Shown: positions 7,311 to 15,759, counted from the first letter of the stretch. The stretch is DNA of 33,558 nt from Chloroflexota bacterium (GCA_021787985.1 JAJYLG010000032.1:1-33558); one strand, 5' to 3'. A program made the numbers and translations. Notes: generated by a model from the sequence alone, not told the origin.

Positions 7311-8647
7311 CAGCCCGCCGGTCGGCCGTACTGCGCCTCGACCAGGTGGCCGATGCCCAGCCGCTCCAGGCGGGCGCGCGGCGCCAGCAGGTTGATCTGG
7401 ACGAAGCCCGGCAGGCGTCCGATCTCGACCGCGCCCGAGATGGTGGCCCGGTTCTTCACCTCGTCGGTCGTCATCCCCAGCAGCGCCGCCGCCCGCGTCA
7501 CGCCGTTGTCGACCGCCGCGTTGATGAACGCGCCCGAGCCGAGCACCTGGACCGGCAGGACGGGGCCCTCCAGCCTCGTTCTGTTGGCGTCGGCCAGCGC
7601 ACGGCCGCGAGCCACCTCCTCGGCCGTGAACGGCCGGGCGAGGAACGGCAGGTCCTCGGCGGGCGGCAAGAGGACCGGGCCGTCCAGCGCCAGCCCCTTG
7701 ATCACCTCGACTCGCACGACGACGCGGGCGCCGATGTCCGTGGTGTGCACGGCCACCTCCCCGTCGCCGATCATGGCGTGAACATCGCCCGCGTAGATCC
7801 CGGCCCCGTCGACCTTCGCCGGCACGATCACGATGCTGCCTTCGCGAACGGAATCGACGTCCATGTGGACGTCGGTGCGCAGCTCGAGCTGCTCCTCGGT
7901 CACGGCGAACTCGTGCTCAGCCCCAACCAGGAACGCGCCGAAGTCGCCACAGTTATGCGAGCTCGGCAGGTCGATGGCTGGGATGGAGCCGAGGTTGCCA
8001 ACCGAGATCCGGCAGCGGGTCATGACGCCCACGAGGTCGGCCTTGGCCAGCGCCACGATCGGGTGCTGGCGGCTGTGCTCGGTCAGCCCGACCCAGGCGC
8101 GGCCGTCACGTCCGATCTCCTGCGCGCGCTCGGGCGTGACGGTCACGCCCAGCGTCTTCGTGTCGTCGAAGACCATCGTGTAGCCCTCGACCATGTGGAA
8201 CGGGATCACCTCGCTGTGGCAGGTCCGGCAGCGCACGGCGCTCTCGCCGAGTCCGTCGAGGTAGGTGTCGGGATAGAGGAAGTGGCGGCCGGCGTCGCGG
8301 CAGGTCGGGCAGATGCCCGCCACGAACGGGTCGCTGAGGTAGCGTCCGTCCCAACCGGTATGGGTGCCCGAGGTGGTGGCGCGCGAGACCTGCTCGACCC
8401 GCTCGACGTGCAGGGCGACCGCGTCGCCGGCCTTCGCCCCTTGCACCCGCACCGGCAGCGTCACCTCGTGCCCGCTGCGGATCGCCGGCGTGATCATCGG
8501 ACCCCAGCAGCCGGGCACGGTGAGGAACTCGATCCGCCCGCCGTCCTTGACCGGACCGAGCATCTCGTTGCTGGGCCCCACGATGTCCGTGTAGCGGTCC
8601 ACCACCACCCGCTCCAAGGGGGTGGTGGGAGTGGCCGGAGCTGTCAT
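7307..8647 (-). CDS. Acetamidase/formamidase family protein with zinc-ribbon-like insert
   Basis: This 446-aa FmdA/AmdA-family protein is predicted to hydrolyse short amides such as formamide or acetamide to ammonia and the acid. Family features include GCWGPMITPAI, the metal/active-site stretch SSHNCGDFGAFLVGAEHE (about residues 230-247), GEVAVHTTDI and the ALLGMTTDEVKN C-terminal region. Unusually, residues 113-143 carry two CxxC pairs (CPTC at 113-116, CRTC at 140-143) that look like a zinc ribbon. The ATG at 8645-8647 has a strong GAGGAGG RBS. The substrate is uncertain, and the insert may set these proteins apart as a subfamily. Confidence 0.85.
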   Translation of the reverse strand: MTAPATPTTPLERVVVDRYTDIVGPSNEMLGPVKDGGRIEFLTVPGCWGPMITPAIRSGHEVTLPVRVQGAKAGDAVALHVERVEQVSRATTSGTHTGWDGRYLSDPFVAGICPTCRDAGRHFLYPDTYLDGLGESAVRCRTCHSEVIPFHMVEGYTMVFDDTKTLGVTVTPERAQEIGRDGRAWVGLTEHSRQHPIVALAKADLVGVMTRCRISVGNLGSIPAIDLPSSHNCGDFGAFLVGAEHEFAVTEEQLELRTDVHMDVDSVREGSIVIVPAKVDGAGIYAGDVHAMIGDGEVAVHTTDIGARVVVRVEVIKGLALDGPVLLPPAEDLPFLARPFTAEEVARGRALADANRTRLEGPVLPVQVLGSGAFINAAVDNGVTRAAALLGMTTDEVKNRATISGAVEIGRLPGFVQINLLAPRARLERLGIGHLVEAQYGRPAGW

Positions 8648-8806
8648 GGCTGGACCTCCTCGCAGGCTGTCTCTTCATCGTAGGCGGTGGGGTCAACGGC
8701 GCCGGGGACCGCGCCGTCCGCCGAGGAGACGGGCACCAGGCGCGGCCGAACGCCGTCAAGCGGGCGATGCGCCTCGGTCTCCCGTCATCTGTCCGTGCGC
8801 TGCGCG

Positions 8807-9613
8807 TCAGAAGCGGCGGCGCGCCACTCCTACCTGGGCGAGGACGAGCGCGACGACGATGATCACCAGCGAGACGGCCACCGGCGACCAGTGGACAGCC
8901 GTCCGGCCGATGGCGCGCGACGCCGCGATCCCCGCCAGATTGACGGGCATCGCCTGACCCACGGCGCGTGACCAGGCAAACAGGAACGGCGAGGCAACGA
9001 ACGACCCCAGCAGCAGGCCGAAGCCGACGAAGCCCACGACCGCCTGGGATGCGAACCAGGCGCTCACCGCCAACGTGCAGGCCATGAAGAGCCACGCGTG
9101 CAACAACTGCGGAAGCATGGCGAGCAGCAGGTCGTGGAGGCGGAACCCATCGAACAACAGGAGAGCAGAGCCCACGACGAGCACGCCGGGCACCACCAGC
9201 AGCATCGCCGTCCAGAATGCGTAGGAGACCAGCTTCGCGCCCAGGAACGCCGACCGCGACAGCGGCTTGGTGAACGCCCACGCGGCCGTCCCCTCGGCCC
9301 ACTCCCGGCTCAGCGCGCCCATGGTGGCGGCGACCACCACGGCCAGGCTCACCGAGCTGTTGAGGGCCGCCCAGCCACCGACCCAGCTCTCGCGGAAGCT
9401 CGCTCCCACCAGCCGGCGCCCGCCCCGCAGCGGTGCGTCCGCCAGCAGGTACGCGAGCAGCACCAGCAGCACGACCGCGACCATCTGCACGCCCAGCGCT
9501 ACCCACAAGCGCTTCGTGCGCCGCCATTCCGGCAGCTCCTTGGCGAGCAGCGCCTGCCGAAAGCCGAGCAGGGGTGGTGCGCGCCGGGGCGCCCGCTTCT
9601 GAGTCAGCTCCAT
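8807..9613 (-). CDS. ABC-2 type transporter permease
   Basis: This 268-aa integral membrane protein has about six hydrophobic segments: ALGVQMVAVVLLVLLAYLL, then a loop, SVSLAVVVAATMGALS, MLLVVPGVLVVGSALLLF, LLHAWLFMACTLAVSAWF, VVGFVGFGLLLGSFVA and VAVSLVIIVVALVLA. The motif SREWAEGTAAWAFTKPLSRSAFLGAK between helices 2 and 3 is the usual ABC-2 coupling segment (its length is quoted only as a motif; see 9240-9320). The ATG at 9611-9613 overlaps the end of the ATPase gene by 10 bases, so translation is coupled. The long upstream frame is an antisense shadow of the ATPase and is discarded. The substrate is unknown. Confidence 0.82.
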   Translation of the reverse strand: MELTQKRAPRRAPPLLGFRQALLAKELPEWRRTKRLWVALGVQMVAVVLLVLLAYLLADAPLRGGRRLVGASFRESWVGGWAALNSSVSLAVVVAATMGALSREWAEGTAAWAFTKPLSRSAFLGAKLVSYAFWTAMLLVVPGVLVVGSALLLFDGFRLHDLLLAMLPQLLHAWLFMACTLAVSAWFASQAVVGFVGFGLLLGSFVASPFLFAWSRAVGQAMPVNLAGIAASRAIGRTAVHWSPVAVSLVIIVVALVLAQVGVARRRF

Positions 9614-10596
9614 CGGTCCGCCTCCGCCCCCGCGGCCACGGGCTGGCGGTCGATCTCCCCCGCCAGCGCCTCGAGGAAGACGCGCTCGAGCGACGCGGCG
9701 CCCACCCGGAAGAGCTGGAGCTCGAGCCCGCACTCGACGATCAGCCGCGGCAGCTCGGACCGCGCCCGCTGTGGGTCGTTGACCGACAGCCACAGCCGTG
9801 CCACGCCGTCCGGCGAGGGGTCTTGCTGCACCCGCTCGACGAAGTCCAGCGTGCCCGCCCGCCGGATGAGCTCGACCGCGTCTCCGTGCACCTCGACCTG
9901 AACGGCCGCGCTGCCCTCCTGCTGCAGCAGATCGCGCAGCCGCGCCTGCCGTACCAGCCGCCCCGCGCGCATCATGCACACGTGGTCGGCGACGCGCTCC
10001 ACGTCCTCGAGGATGTGGGTCGAGTAGAACACGGTCACGCCCAGGTTGCGCAGCCGGCCCATCATTGCGATCACATCTCTCCGCCCGAGCGGGTCGAGCG
10101 ACGCCGCCGGCTCGTCGAGGATCAGCGCGCGCGGCTCTCCCATCAACGCTTGCGCGACGCCGAGCCGTTGCCGCATGCCCCCCGAGTAGCTGGCGACGCG
10201 CCGGTCGGCCGCATCGCTGATGCCCGCCAGCTCGAGCGCATCCCCGACCCGCGCCGTGAGCGGCCGCTCCGCCCACGGATAGAGGCTGCCGGTGTAGCGG
10301 AGGAACTCCCGCCCGGTCATCCACTCGTAGAAGCGCGGGTCCTGGCTCAGGTATCCGAGTGACGAGAGCGCGCCCAGCATTCCCGGGCCGGCGGGCTGCC
10401 CCAGCACCTCGGCCTGGCCCGAAGTGGGCGGCGTCAGCCCCACGAGCATCTTGATGACCGTGGTCTTACCCGCGCCGTTCGGCCCGATGAACCCGCAGAC
10501 CGCGCCGACGGGCACCTCCAGGTCCACCTGGTCGGCAGCCAGCACGCGCCCGTAGCGCTTCGTCAGCGCCCGCGTGATGATGGCGGTCTCAGCCAC
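9604..10596 (-). CDS. ABC transporter ATP-binding protein (ABC-2 exporter)
   Basis: This 330-aa ATPase has Walker A GPNGAGKTT, Q-loop GYLSQDPRFYEWMTG, signature YSGGMRQRLG, Walker B ALILDEPAASLDP and the H-loop FYSTHILEDVE. A C-terminal extension of about 110 residues (from about residue 220) is typical of the CcmA-like ATPases of this class and may be regulatory. It forms an operon with the permease immediately downstream. Expression probably starts in the 185-base gap before 10782, although no clear promoter on this strand was found. This is the second ABC-2 exporter in the window and appears intact, unlike the one at 804-2569. Confidence 0.92.
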   Translation of the reverse strand: MAETAIITRALTKRYGRVLAADQVDLEVPVGAVCGFIGPNGAGKTTVIKMLVGLTPPTSGQAEVLGQPAGPGMLGALSSLGYLSQDPRFYEWMTGREFLRYTGSLYPWAERPLTARVGDALELAGISDAADRRVASYSGGMRQRLGVAQALMGEPRALILDEPAASLDPLGRRDVIAMMGRLRNLGVTVFYSTHILEDVERVADHVCMMRAGRLVRQARLRDLLQQEGSAAVQVEVHGDAVELIRRAGTLDFVERVQQDPSPDGVARLWLSVNDPQRARSELPRLIVECGLELQLFRVGAASLERVFLEALAGEIDRQPVAAGAEADRWS

Positions 10597-10694
10597 GGCC
10601 GGCCCGGGTCGACGGACTCCCAGCCCAGAGCAAACGCTGCATCATCCCCACTCGCCTGCCACCCACCGTCCCAGAAGCGGAGCAGTTAGCGCCA

Positions 10695-10703
10695 TGCTAT
10701 CAT
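10695..10703 (+). promoter_or_regulatory. Possible extended -10 promoter (TGCTATCAT)
   Basis: TGCTATCAT matches TGnTAnnnT and lies about 80 bases before a GTG start with a GGAGG site (10771-10775). It suggests a plus-strand transcript into the small ORF at 10782. No -35 box is seen. Confidence 0.3.
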
Positions 10704-10781
10704 CCGGCCGCCGCGGGGCGCTGGTTGGAGTTCGAGCAACGGGAGTGAGAGAGTACGGCAAGAGGCGATGGGAGGCAGGCG

Positions 10782-11081
10782 GTGAGGGTGCGGCTCCCCA
10801 ACGAGCTGCCCACGGACCAGGCCAATCGGGAGGTCCTGCGAGCGCTCGCGGGCCTGGAAGGCGAAGAGCTGAAAGGGCTGCTCGTCATCGTGGAGGTCGT
10901 CGGACACGCATTCGGCGTCCGCCCGCCGGACCGTCTCTTCCGCGAGGTGCGCCATGCCTCCTCCGGTTCCGGGTTGGCTGCGAGCGGGTTCTCTCGGTCG
11001 AACGACCACCGCGCCGGGTTATCGGCGATGTACTTACGGATTCGCTGGAGCGATTCCTCGCTCCGGATGACGTGCTCGTAG
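10782..11081 (+). CDS. Unrecognised small ORF, probably a truncated gene
   Basis: GTG at 10782 follows GGAGG with a spacing of 6 and lies downstream of an extended -10-like motif. The first ~58 residues (RLPNELPTDQANREVLRALA, then LLVIVEVVGHAFGVRPPD) look like ordinary protein. After about 10950 the frame is antisense to the RAYT gene and looks like noise. One reading is that a gene was cut when the RAYT element arrived downstream. No family is recognised. A chance ORF remains possible. Confidence 0.3.
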   Translation: MRVRLPNELPTDQANREVLRALAGLEGEELKGLLVIVEVVGHAFGVRPPDRLFREVRHASSGSGLAASGFSRSNDHRAGLSAMYLRIRWSDSSLRMTCS

Positions 11082-11211
11082 TAGTTGCGCTGCCAGGCGG
11101 GTCGGCCGCGAGTGCTCCGCCGTGCGTTGATGCGACGCGCCGTAAACGTCTTGAACGCTCGCACGATTTCGGACAGGCTGTGATCTGTCCGGGTTGATGG
11201 CGCGCTGGGGA

Positions 11212-11226
11212 CGGGTTTGAAACCCG
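11212..11226. repeat. REP-type palindrome inside the RAYT reading frame
   Basis: CGGGTTTGAAACCCG is a perfect palindrome around a central G and matches the core of the longer REP at 11583-11613. In the transposase frame it encodes the GAGFKPVP insertion. The flanks (GGGGA and CTCC) pair only imperfectly, as in a degenerated copy. Confidence 0.75.
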
Positions 11227-11582
11227 CTCCGGCGCCAACCGCGTTGTCCGCCAGCACGATGACTCCATGCACGTGATTGGGCATGATGACGAACGCGTCC
11301 AATCGCACACGCGGGGAGTGGACGGGCAATCCGTCCCATACTGCCAGCACGATGCCGCCCATCTCGTTCAGTCACGTTTCGCCATTCACCACGTCGCCGA
11401 ACAGGTAGTCCCCATCCTGAACGCAAAGGGTTACGAAGTAGGCACCGGCCCGGCTGTAGTCGTAACCCTGCAAGCGAATGGAACGACGAGCGTGCCGTTC
11501 CGGGTCGTAGGTCATCAGACACGTCTATCGACGACGCGCGCGGCGTCGGGGATGGCAGGAGTGTATCGCACGGGGCCGCGAC

Positions 11583-11613
11583 GGTAGGGGCGGGTTTGAA
11601 ACCCGCCCCTACC
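11583..11613. repeat. REP element: 31-base perfect palindrome
   Basis: Two 15-base arms (GGTAGGGGCGGGTTT and its complement) pair perfectly around a single central G. The element lies 68 bases upstream of the RAYT start and shares its core with the copy inside that gene. Such hairpins are the presumed substrates of RAYT proteins. Confidence 0.85.
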
Positions 11614-11659
11614 AACGGTCGTTGACCAGGGTAGTCTCGCGACGGACACTGGCTGCGCA

Positions 11660-12313
11660 TTGACTCACCAGCCACCCAACGACGACCCCGCCAGCCCGCA
11701 GCCGTGGGCGACCTCCTCCTCGGAGACAAAGACCGGCGGCGACGGCCAGACCTCCTTCTGGCAGCGCGTGCGCCGCCGCCTGGCCGGCCTCCTGCGGGGC
11801 GAGGACCTGCTGCGGCCGCCCCCGCCGCTCTCACCGCCCGACGTCAGACCGATCGGCTGGGTGCGCAGCCCGCTGACCGTGGGCGGCCCATACCGGACCG
11901 CCGAGGCCTGGATCGTCCTTTACCCCGAGCACGCGCCGCGCCTGGCCGGGCTCGACGGCTACTCGCACGTCGCCGTGCTCTTCTGGCTGCACGAGGTGCG
12001 CGACGAGCTGCGCGCTCGCACGCAGGTCCATCCGCGCGGCGACCAGTCGCTGCCGCTGGTGGGCGTCTTCGCCACCCGCTCCCCGCATCGCCCCAACCCG
12101 CTCGGCCTGAGCGTCGTGCGCCTGCTCGAGGTCCGCGGGCACGCGCTGCGCGTCTCCGGGCTCGACGCCGCGGACCGCACGCCGGTCCTGGACCTCAAGC
12201 CGCACCTGCCGCCTTACGACTGCCCACAGGACGTCACCCTGCCGCCGTGGTCGATCGCGGGCCACACCCGTGACGCCGGTAGCAGCGCGGAAGCCGCGGC
12301 CCCCGGACAATAG
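11660..12313 (+). CDS. trmO: tRNA (N6-threonylcarbamoyladenosine37-N6)-methyltransferase, TrmO/TsaA family
   Basis: TrmO methylates t6A37 of certain tRNAs using S-adenosylmethionine, through an unusual beta-barrel fold. Family motifs are PIGWVRSPLT (domain start, about residue 64), GYSHVAVLFWLHEVR, GVFATRSPHRPNPLGLSVVR and LDAADRTPVLDLKPHLPPYD. The open frame starts with TTG at 11660 and carries about 60 low-complexity residues before the domain. A later start is possible, but no better start codon with an RBS was found. The total of 217 aa is longer than the core domain of about 150 aa. It begins a plus-strand run with the glycosylase (4-base gap) and the cupredoxin (overlapping). Confidence 0.85.
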   Translation: MTHQPPNDDPASPQPWATSSSETKTGGDGQTSFWQRVRRRLAGLLRGEDLLRPPPPLSPPDVRPIGWVRSPLTVGGPYRTAEAWIVLYPEHAPRLAGLDGYSHVAVLFWLHEVRDELRARTQVHPRGDQSLPLVGVFATRSPHRPNPLGLSVVRLLEVRGHALRVSGLDAADRTPVLDLKPHLPPYDCPQDVTLPPWSIAGHTRDAGSSAEAAAPGQ

Positions 12314-12317
12314 CGGC

Positions 12318-13016
12318 GTGGACCGGCTCACGGACGCCCGCGGGCTGTACGAGGCGCTGCTCGCCGCCCACGGCCCGCAGGGGTGGTGGCCGGGCGGGCG
12401 CGGCTTCTCGCTGCCGGTCGGCGCGATCCTGGTGCAGCACACGACCTGGGCCAGCGTGGAACGCGCGCTCGACAATCTCCGAGGCGCGGGGCTGCTCGAT
12501 CCGCCGGCGCTGGCTGCCGCCGACCCAGCAGCCGTCGCCGAGCTGGTCCGGCCTGCCGGGTTGCCGCGGCAAAAGGCGGAACGGCTGACCGGGTTCGCCC
12601 GCGCCCTGGTGGAGGACTTCGGCGGCAGCCTGGAGCTGCTCTACGCCGCCGAGCCGCACCACCTGCATGCCTGGCTGCTGGCGCGCCGCGGCATCGGCCG
12701 CGAGACGGCCGAGAGCGTCATGCTGTACGGCGCGCGCCTGCCGGTGCCGGTCGTCGACGCGTACGCGCGCCGGATCGTGCGCCGGCTCGGACTGGCGCCC
12801 GATGGCGACGCGGACGCCGCCTGGCGCGAGTGGTTCGCGGGGCAGCTTCCTGCCGACGCCACACTGCTCGGCGAGCTGCACGCGCTCCTGGTGGAGCACG
12901 GCAAGCGGTTCTGCCGGGTGGCCCCGCGCTGCACCGGCTGCCCGTTGAGGGCGTGCTGCCCGGTCGGCCGGCAGCGGACGGCCGGGGCGCTTCCGGCCGA
13001 GGAGGTGTCTGTGTGA
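12318..13016 (+). CDS. Endonuclease III-like (HhH-GPD) DNA glycosylase, MagIII-type
   Basis: This 232-aa base-excision-repair glycosylase has an HhH motif ARRGIGRETAESVMLYGARL followed by the conserved Asp in VPVVDAYARRI. The Lys of bifunctional Nth is replaced in GIGRETA, which fits monofunctional MagIII-like 3-methyladenine glycosylases. The C-terminal cysteines CRVAPRCTGCPLRACC form the usual [4Fe-4S] loop. The GTG at 12318 begins 4 bases after trmO; an alternative GTG at 12270 would overlap trmO. The 3' end overlaps the cupredoxin start by GTGA. The exact damaged base it removes is not predictable here. Confidence 0.85.
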   Translation: MDRLTDARGLYEALLAAHGPQGWWPGGRGFSLPVGAILVQHTTWASVERALDNLRGAGLLDPPALAAADPAAVAELVRPAGLPRQKAERLTGFARALVEDFGGSLELLYAAEPHHLHAWLLARRGIGRETAESVMLYGARLPVPVVDAYARRIVRRLGLAPDGDADAAWREWFAGQLPADATLLGELHALLVEHGKRFCRVAPRCTGCPLRACCPVGRQRTAGALPAEEVSV

Positions 13017-13423
13017 GATGGATTCCGCGCGTCACGACCGTCATGCTGCTGCTCGTTGCGGTCGGCGCGGCGGCCGCCTGCGGGAGCAGCGGGCCGAAGA
13101 CGAGCGTCACGGTCACGCCGGTGCCGGGTGGGACCGCCGAGCTCACCGTCACGATGGGCGACTTCTACTTCGACCCGAACGCCATCACCGTGCCAGCCGG
13201 CCAGCGGCTGCGGCTGGTGCTGCCCAACGTCGGCAAGATGCCACACAACTGGCACCTGCTGAGCTACAAGGGGCCGGACGGCAAAGAGTTCCAGTCCGCG
13301 GTCATCCAGGGCGGGCAGAGCTCACAGATCGAGCTCGTGGTGAGCACGCCCGGCACGTACAAGTTCCGCTGCGACGTGCACCCGGACGTGATGACCGGCA
13401 CGCTTATCGTCACCGGATCCTGA
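13013..13423 (+). CDS. Cupredoxin-domain lipoprotein
   Basis: This 136-aa exported blue-copper-like protein has an N-terminal signal with a lipobox (VAVGAAAAC), so it is probably lipid-anchored outside the membrane. The cupredoxin ligands are visible: His in MPHNWHL, then Cys, His and Met in KFRCDVHPDVM, the type 1 copper set. The start GTG at 13013 overlaps the glycosylase stop (GTGA) and has GAGGAGG at 12998-13004. It may carry electrons for a respiratory enzyme; the NXR-like operon at the far end of the window is a candidate partner, but nothing links them directly. Confidence 0.88.
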   Translation: MRWIPRVTTVMLLLVAVGAAAACGSSGPKTSVTVTPVPGGTAELTVTMGDFYFDPNAITVPAGQRLRLVLPNVGKMPHNWHLLSYKGPDGKEFQSAVIQGGQSSQIELVVSTPGTYKFRCDVHPDVMTGTLIVTGS

Positions 13424-13450
13424 GGCAGCGCGACGCCCGCTCGCCGCGCG

Positions 13451-14842
13451 TCAGCCGCCGCGGCTGGTGCTGCGACGGGCGGACGGCGCTATCAGGTCGG
13501 TCTGGGGATGCACCGGCAAGACCACCGGTTGCCGCGGCTTCTGCGAGAAGTCGAAGTCGCTCAGCAGGTTGCCGAGCTGCGGTGCGTTCTCACGGACGTC
13601 GGGGCGCGGGTCGGGACGGCCGTCGGTCTTCGGGTCGATGCGCTGTCCGCCCAGGAAGTCGTCCTCGATGAACTTGATGTATGCATCATAGCTAAGGTTC
13701 TGGTGATCGATGTAGCCCTGCTTGGCGTAGGGGCTAATCACCAACCCCGGCACCCGGATCCCGTAGCCAAGGGCGTCGACCTGCGGCGGCACGACGTGGT
13801 CGTAGAAGCCGCCCCAGTCGTCCCAGCTCAGGAAGATCGCCGTGCTGGCCCAGTCGGGGCCCTGCATGATGGCATTGATCAGGCCGGTGACGTAGCTCTC
13901 CCCGGTGCTCACCAGGTTCGGCGGGTGCTCGCTGTCGCGCCCGTTGGGGAGGATCCAGGAGACCGCCGGCAGGCTGCCATCCTTGGCGGCCTGGTAGAAC
14001 CGTGCCAGGTCCTGAACGTTGCCGAGCTGGTTGTCCTGGTGCACGTCGACGAAGCCGGGAATGACGTTCCAGATGTCGGGGACGGAGGGCCGTGAGGCGC
14101 CCTGGTCGAGATACCACGCCCAGCTCACGCCGGCCCTGTTCAGCAGGTAGGTGAGGTCCGTCCAACCGTACGTCGGGTCCGAGGCGCTATGCGCCAGCTT
14201 GGGATCGAGCGCGCTCTGGCAGCTCATGGGACTCGTCGGCTGGCTGCAGGTCGCCGACCAGGCCGACACCAGGTACAGGTGTGACGGGAAGCTCCAGGAG
14301 TGGACGGACTCGAACATGTGGTCCTGCAGCACGAAGTCGCGCGCGTAGGCCCAGTAGTTGGGGATGTCCTTGCCATCGTGATAACCCATGACGTCGGGGC
14401 TCTGCGACTGCTGGACGCAGTTCGGGTCGAACGGGCTGCGGCGGCAGGCCCGCGTGCTGGCGTGGAGCGCCTCGCGGATGAAGCCGTCCATCTTGCCGCC
14501 GTTGACATCGGCCGCCGAGTGGACGGCGTCGTGCGGGCCTCCGAAGTTCAGGTCGTAGCGATCATGGAACGGCAGAACGCATGCGCTCGTTGTCGGATCG
14601 GGAACGCAGACGCCGGGCTGCCCGTCCTTCATCGGGATGCCGTCGGCCCCGGGATAGGTGCCGAAGTACGAGTCGAACGAGCGGTTCTCCTGCATGATGA
14701 CGACGACGTGCTTGATCTTGTGGATATCGGACGGGATGGAGGCGGTGGACCCCGCCTTCGAGCCGCCGCCACAGGCGGCCAGCAGCAGCACCCCGACGCC
14801 CGCCGCCGGCATCCACCAGCGACGCCCTCGGATCACCGTCAT
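13451..14842 (-). CDS. Phosphoesterase (phospholipase C / acid phosphatase family) lipoprotein
   Basis: This 463-aa secreted phosphoesterase of the PF04185 family (bacterial phospholipase C, AcpA) has a signal peptide with lipobox LLLAACGGG. The metal-site motifs are [46 protein letters not shown] and [17 protein letters not shown], all in family order. The substrate could be phospholipid or a phosphomonoester; the family is broad. The length is close to that of short acid-phosphatase members and lacks the extra C-terminal domains of long phospholipases. It converges on the cupredoxin gene with a 27-base gap. Confidence 0.88.
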   Translation of the reverse strand: MTVIRGRRWWMPAAGVGVLLLAACGGGSKAGSTASIPSDIHKIKHVVVIMQENRSFDSYFGTYPGADGIPMKDGQPGVCVPDPTTSACVLPFHDRYDLNFGGPHDAVHSAADVNGGKMDGFIREALHASTRACRRSPFDPNCVQQSQSPDVMGYHDGKDIPNYWAYARDFVLQDHMFESVHSWSFPSHLYLVSAWSATCSQPTSPMSCQSALDPKLAHSASDPTYGWTDLTYLLNRAGVSWAWYLDQGASRPSVPDIWNVIPGFVDVHQDNQLGNVQDLARFYQAAKDGSLPAVSWILPNGRDSEHPPNLVSTGESYVTGLINAIMQGPDWASTAIFLSWDDWGGFYDHVVPPQVDALGYGIRVPGLVISPYAKQGYIDHQNLSYDAYIKFIEDDFLGGQRIDPKTDGRPDPRPDVRENAPQLGNLLSDFDFSQKPRQPVVLPVHPQTDLIAPSARRSTSRGG

Positions 14843-15052
14843 GCACCCACTCTAGGCCGCCGTCCGGCCCCGATCGTTAGCCGGGGGCGATCCGGAGGTA
14901 ACAAGGACGTAAACTCGCCCGATCGGCGGCCGCCGCGCCCGTGAGGCCGGGATGAAGCGCGTGGCGTTCCTTCACGGCCGTGCGGACTACCGTTGTGGGA
15001 TGGGTAGATACTCGACGGTCGCTGGTGTTACTCTTGGACGGGAGGTATTACG
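14843..15052. other. Intergenic region between phosphoesterase and vapB (210 bp)
   Basis: This is a divergent promoter region. TGTTACTCT near 15026-15034 fits an extended -10 (TGnTAnnnT) for the toxin-antitoxin pair, and GGGAGG at 15040-15045 is its RBS. I see no RNA gene. Confidence 0.35.
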
Positions 15053-15298
15053 ATGACCGTCACCACGGTGAATCCGAAGGGGCAGGTCACGATCCCCGAG
15101 CCGCTGCGCCGCAGATACGGGCTGCTGCCCGGGCGCAAAGTCGTCTGGATCGAGCACGATGACGTCCTCATCGCCCGACCGCTGCTGTCGGCGAGAGAGC
15201 TGCGGGGACGTTTCCGCTCGCGGCCCGGTGAACCCACGCTGACGAAGGAGCTGCTCGCGGAACGACGGGCGGACCGCGAGCGCGAGGATGCCCGATAG
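15053..15298 (+). CDS. AbrB/VapB-type antitoxin
   Basis: This 81-aa protein has an N-terminal SpoVT/AbrB swapped-hairpin DNA-binding domain (VNPKGQVTIPEPLRRRYGL, then GRKVVWIEHDDVLIARP) and a charged C-terminal tail that would bind the toxin. The ATG at 15053 follows GGGAGG with suitable spacing. Its stop overlaps the start of the PIN toxin by 11 bases, the classic coupling for a VapBC module. The antitoxin alone or as a complex with the toxin is expected to repress its own promoter. Confidence 0.88.
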   Translation: MTVTTVNPKGQVTIPEPLRRRYGLLPGRKVVWIEHDDVLIARPLLSARELRGRFRSRPGEPTLTKELLAERRADREREDAR

Positions 15299-15710
15299 GC
15301 TCGTGCTCGACGCTCACGCAGTGCTGACGCTGCTGGAAGACGAGCCCGGTGCGGACGCACTGGAGCAGGCGCTCAGCACCGGCGATCCCTGGATGACTCT
15401 CGTCAATCTGGGAGAAGTCTGTTACATGATCGAGCGTCGATACGGCGCGGTGGAAGCTGACCACGTTTGGCAGAGCCTGGGCTCGGACGAGCCGGCTGAC
15501 GGCCGGGTGGCCATCCGCTGGGTGCCCGTCGATGAGACGCTGGTCCGCGGCGCGGCGCGTCTCAAGGCGGCGGGCGGCATGAGCTACGCCGACTGCTTCA
15601 CGGCGGCGGCGGCCGAGCTGCTCGGCTGCCCCGTGCTCACCGGCGACCGGGAGTTCGTCGCGGCGGAACGCGCCGGCATCGCGGTTCGCTGGCTGCACGC
15701 CGCCGGCTAA
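15288..15710 (+). CDS. PIN-domain ribonuclease toxin, VapC family
   Basis: This 140-aa toxin has the acidic residues of a PIN domain in order: LVLDAHAVL (Asp), VNLGEVCY (Glu), SYADCFTAA (Asp) and LTGDREFVA (Asp). PIN toxins cleave tRNA or rRNA using Mg2+. The ATG at 15288 lies inside the antitoxin gene. The module appears intact, in contrast to the broken TumE-like toxin at 19000-19398. Confidence 0.9.
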   Translation: MPDRLVLDAHAVLTLLEDEPGADALEQALSTGDPWMTLVNLGEVCYMIERRYGAVEADHVWQSLGSDEPADGRVAIRWVPVDETLVRGAARLKAAGGMSYADCFTAAAAELLGCPVLTGDREFVAAERAGIAVRWLHAAG

Positions 15711-15759
15711 CCATCTCGGGGCGGCCGCGTTGCGCCGCCAGCTCGACCGCTGTCGCTGG

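Larger units (their letters stand above)
10700..11515 (-). pseudogene. REP-associated tyrosine transposase (RAYT, IS200-like Y1 family), broken by a nonsense codon
   Basis: From ATG 11513-11515 the frame reads RRSIRLQGYDYSRAGAYFVT and CVQDGDYLFGDVVNGET. It then hits TGA at 11372-11374 and continues in frame with LNEMGGIVLAVWDGLP, the HUH motif region DAFVIMPNHVHGVIVL, KTFTARRIN, RPAWQRNYYEHVIRSEESL (catalytic Tyr region) and RKYIADNPARW. Homologues typically have Arg at the stop position (GETRLNEMG), so CGA to TGA is the simplest explanation. RAYTs are single-copy, domesticated-like transposases that act on REP hairpins. Family resemblance ends near 10960, although the frame stays open to 10700. 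A REP palindrome lies inside the gene, and another lies 68 bases upstream of the start. Confidence 0.8.

Noticed and set aside
11372-11374. TGA in the RAYT gene as a second selenocysteine codon
   Set aside because: I recall Arg at this position in RAYTs, no Cys variant, and no convincing hairpin follows at the right distance. A CGA-to-TGA change is simpler.
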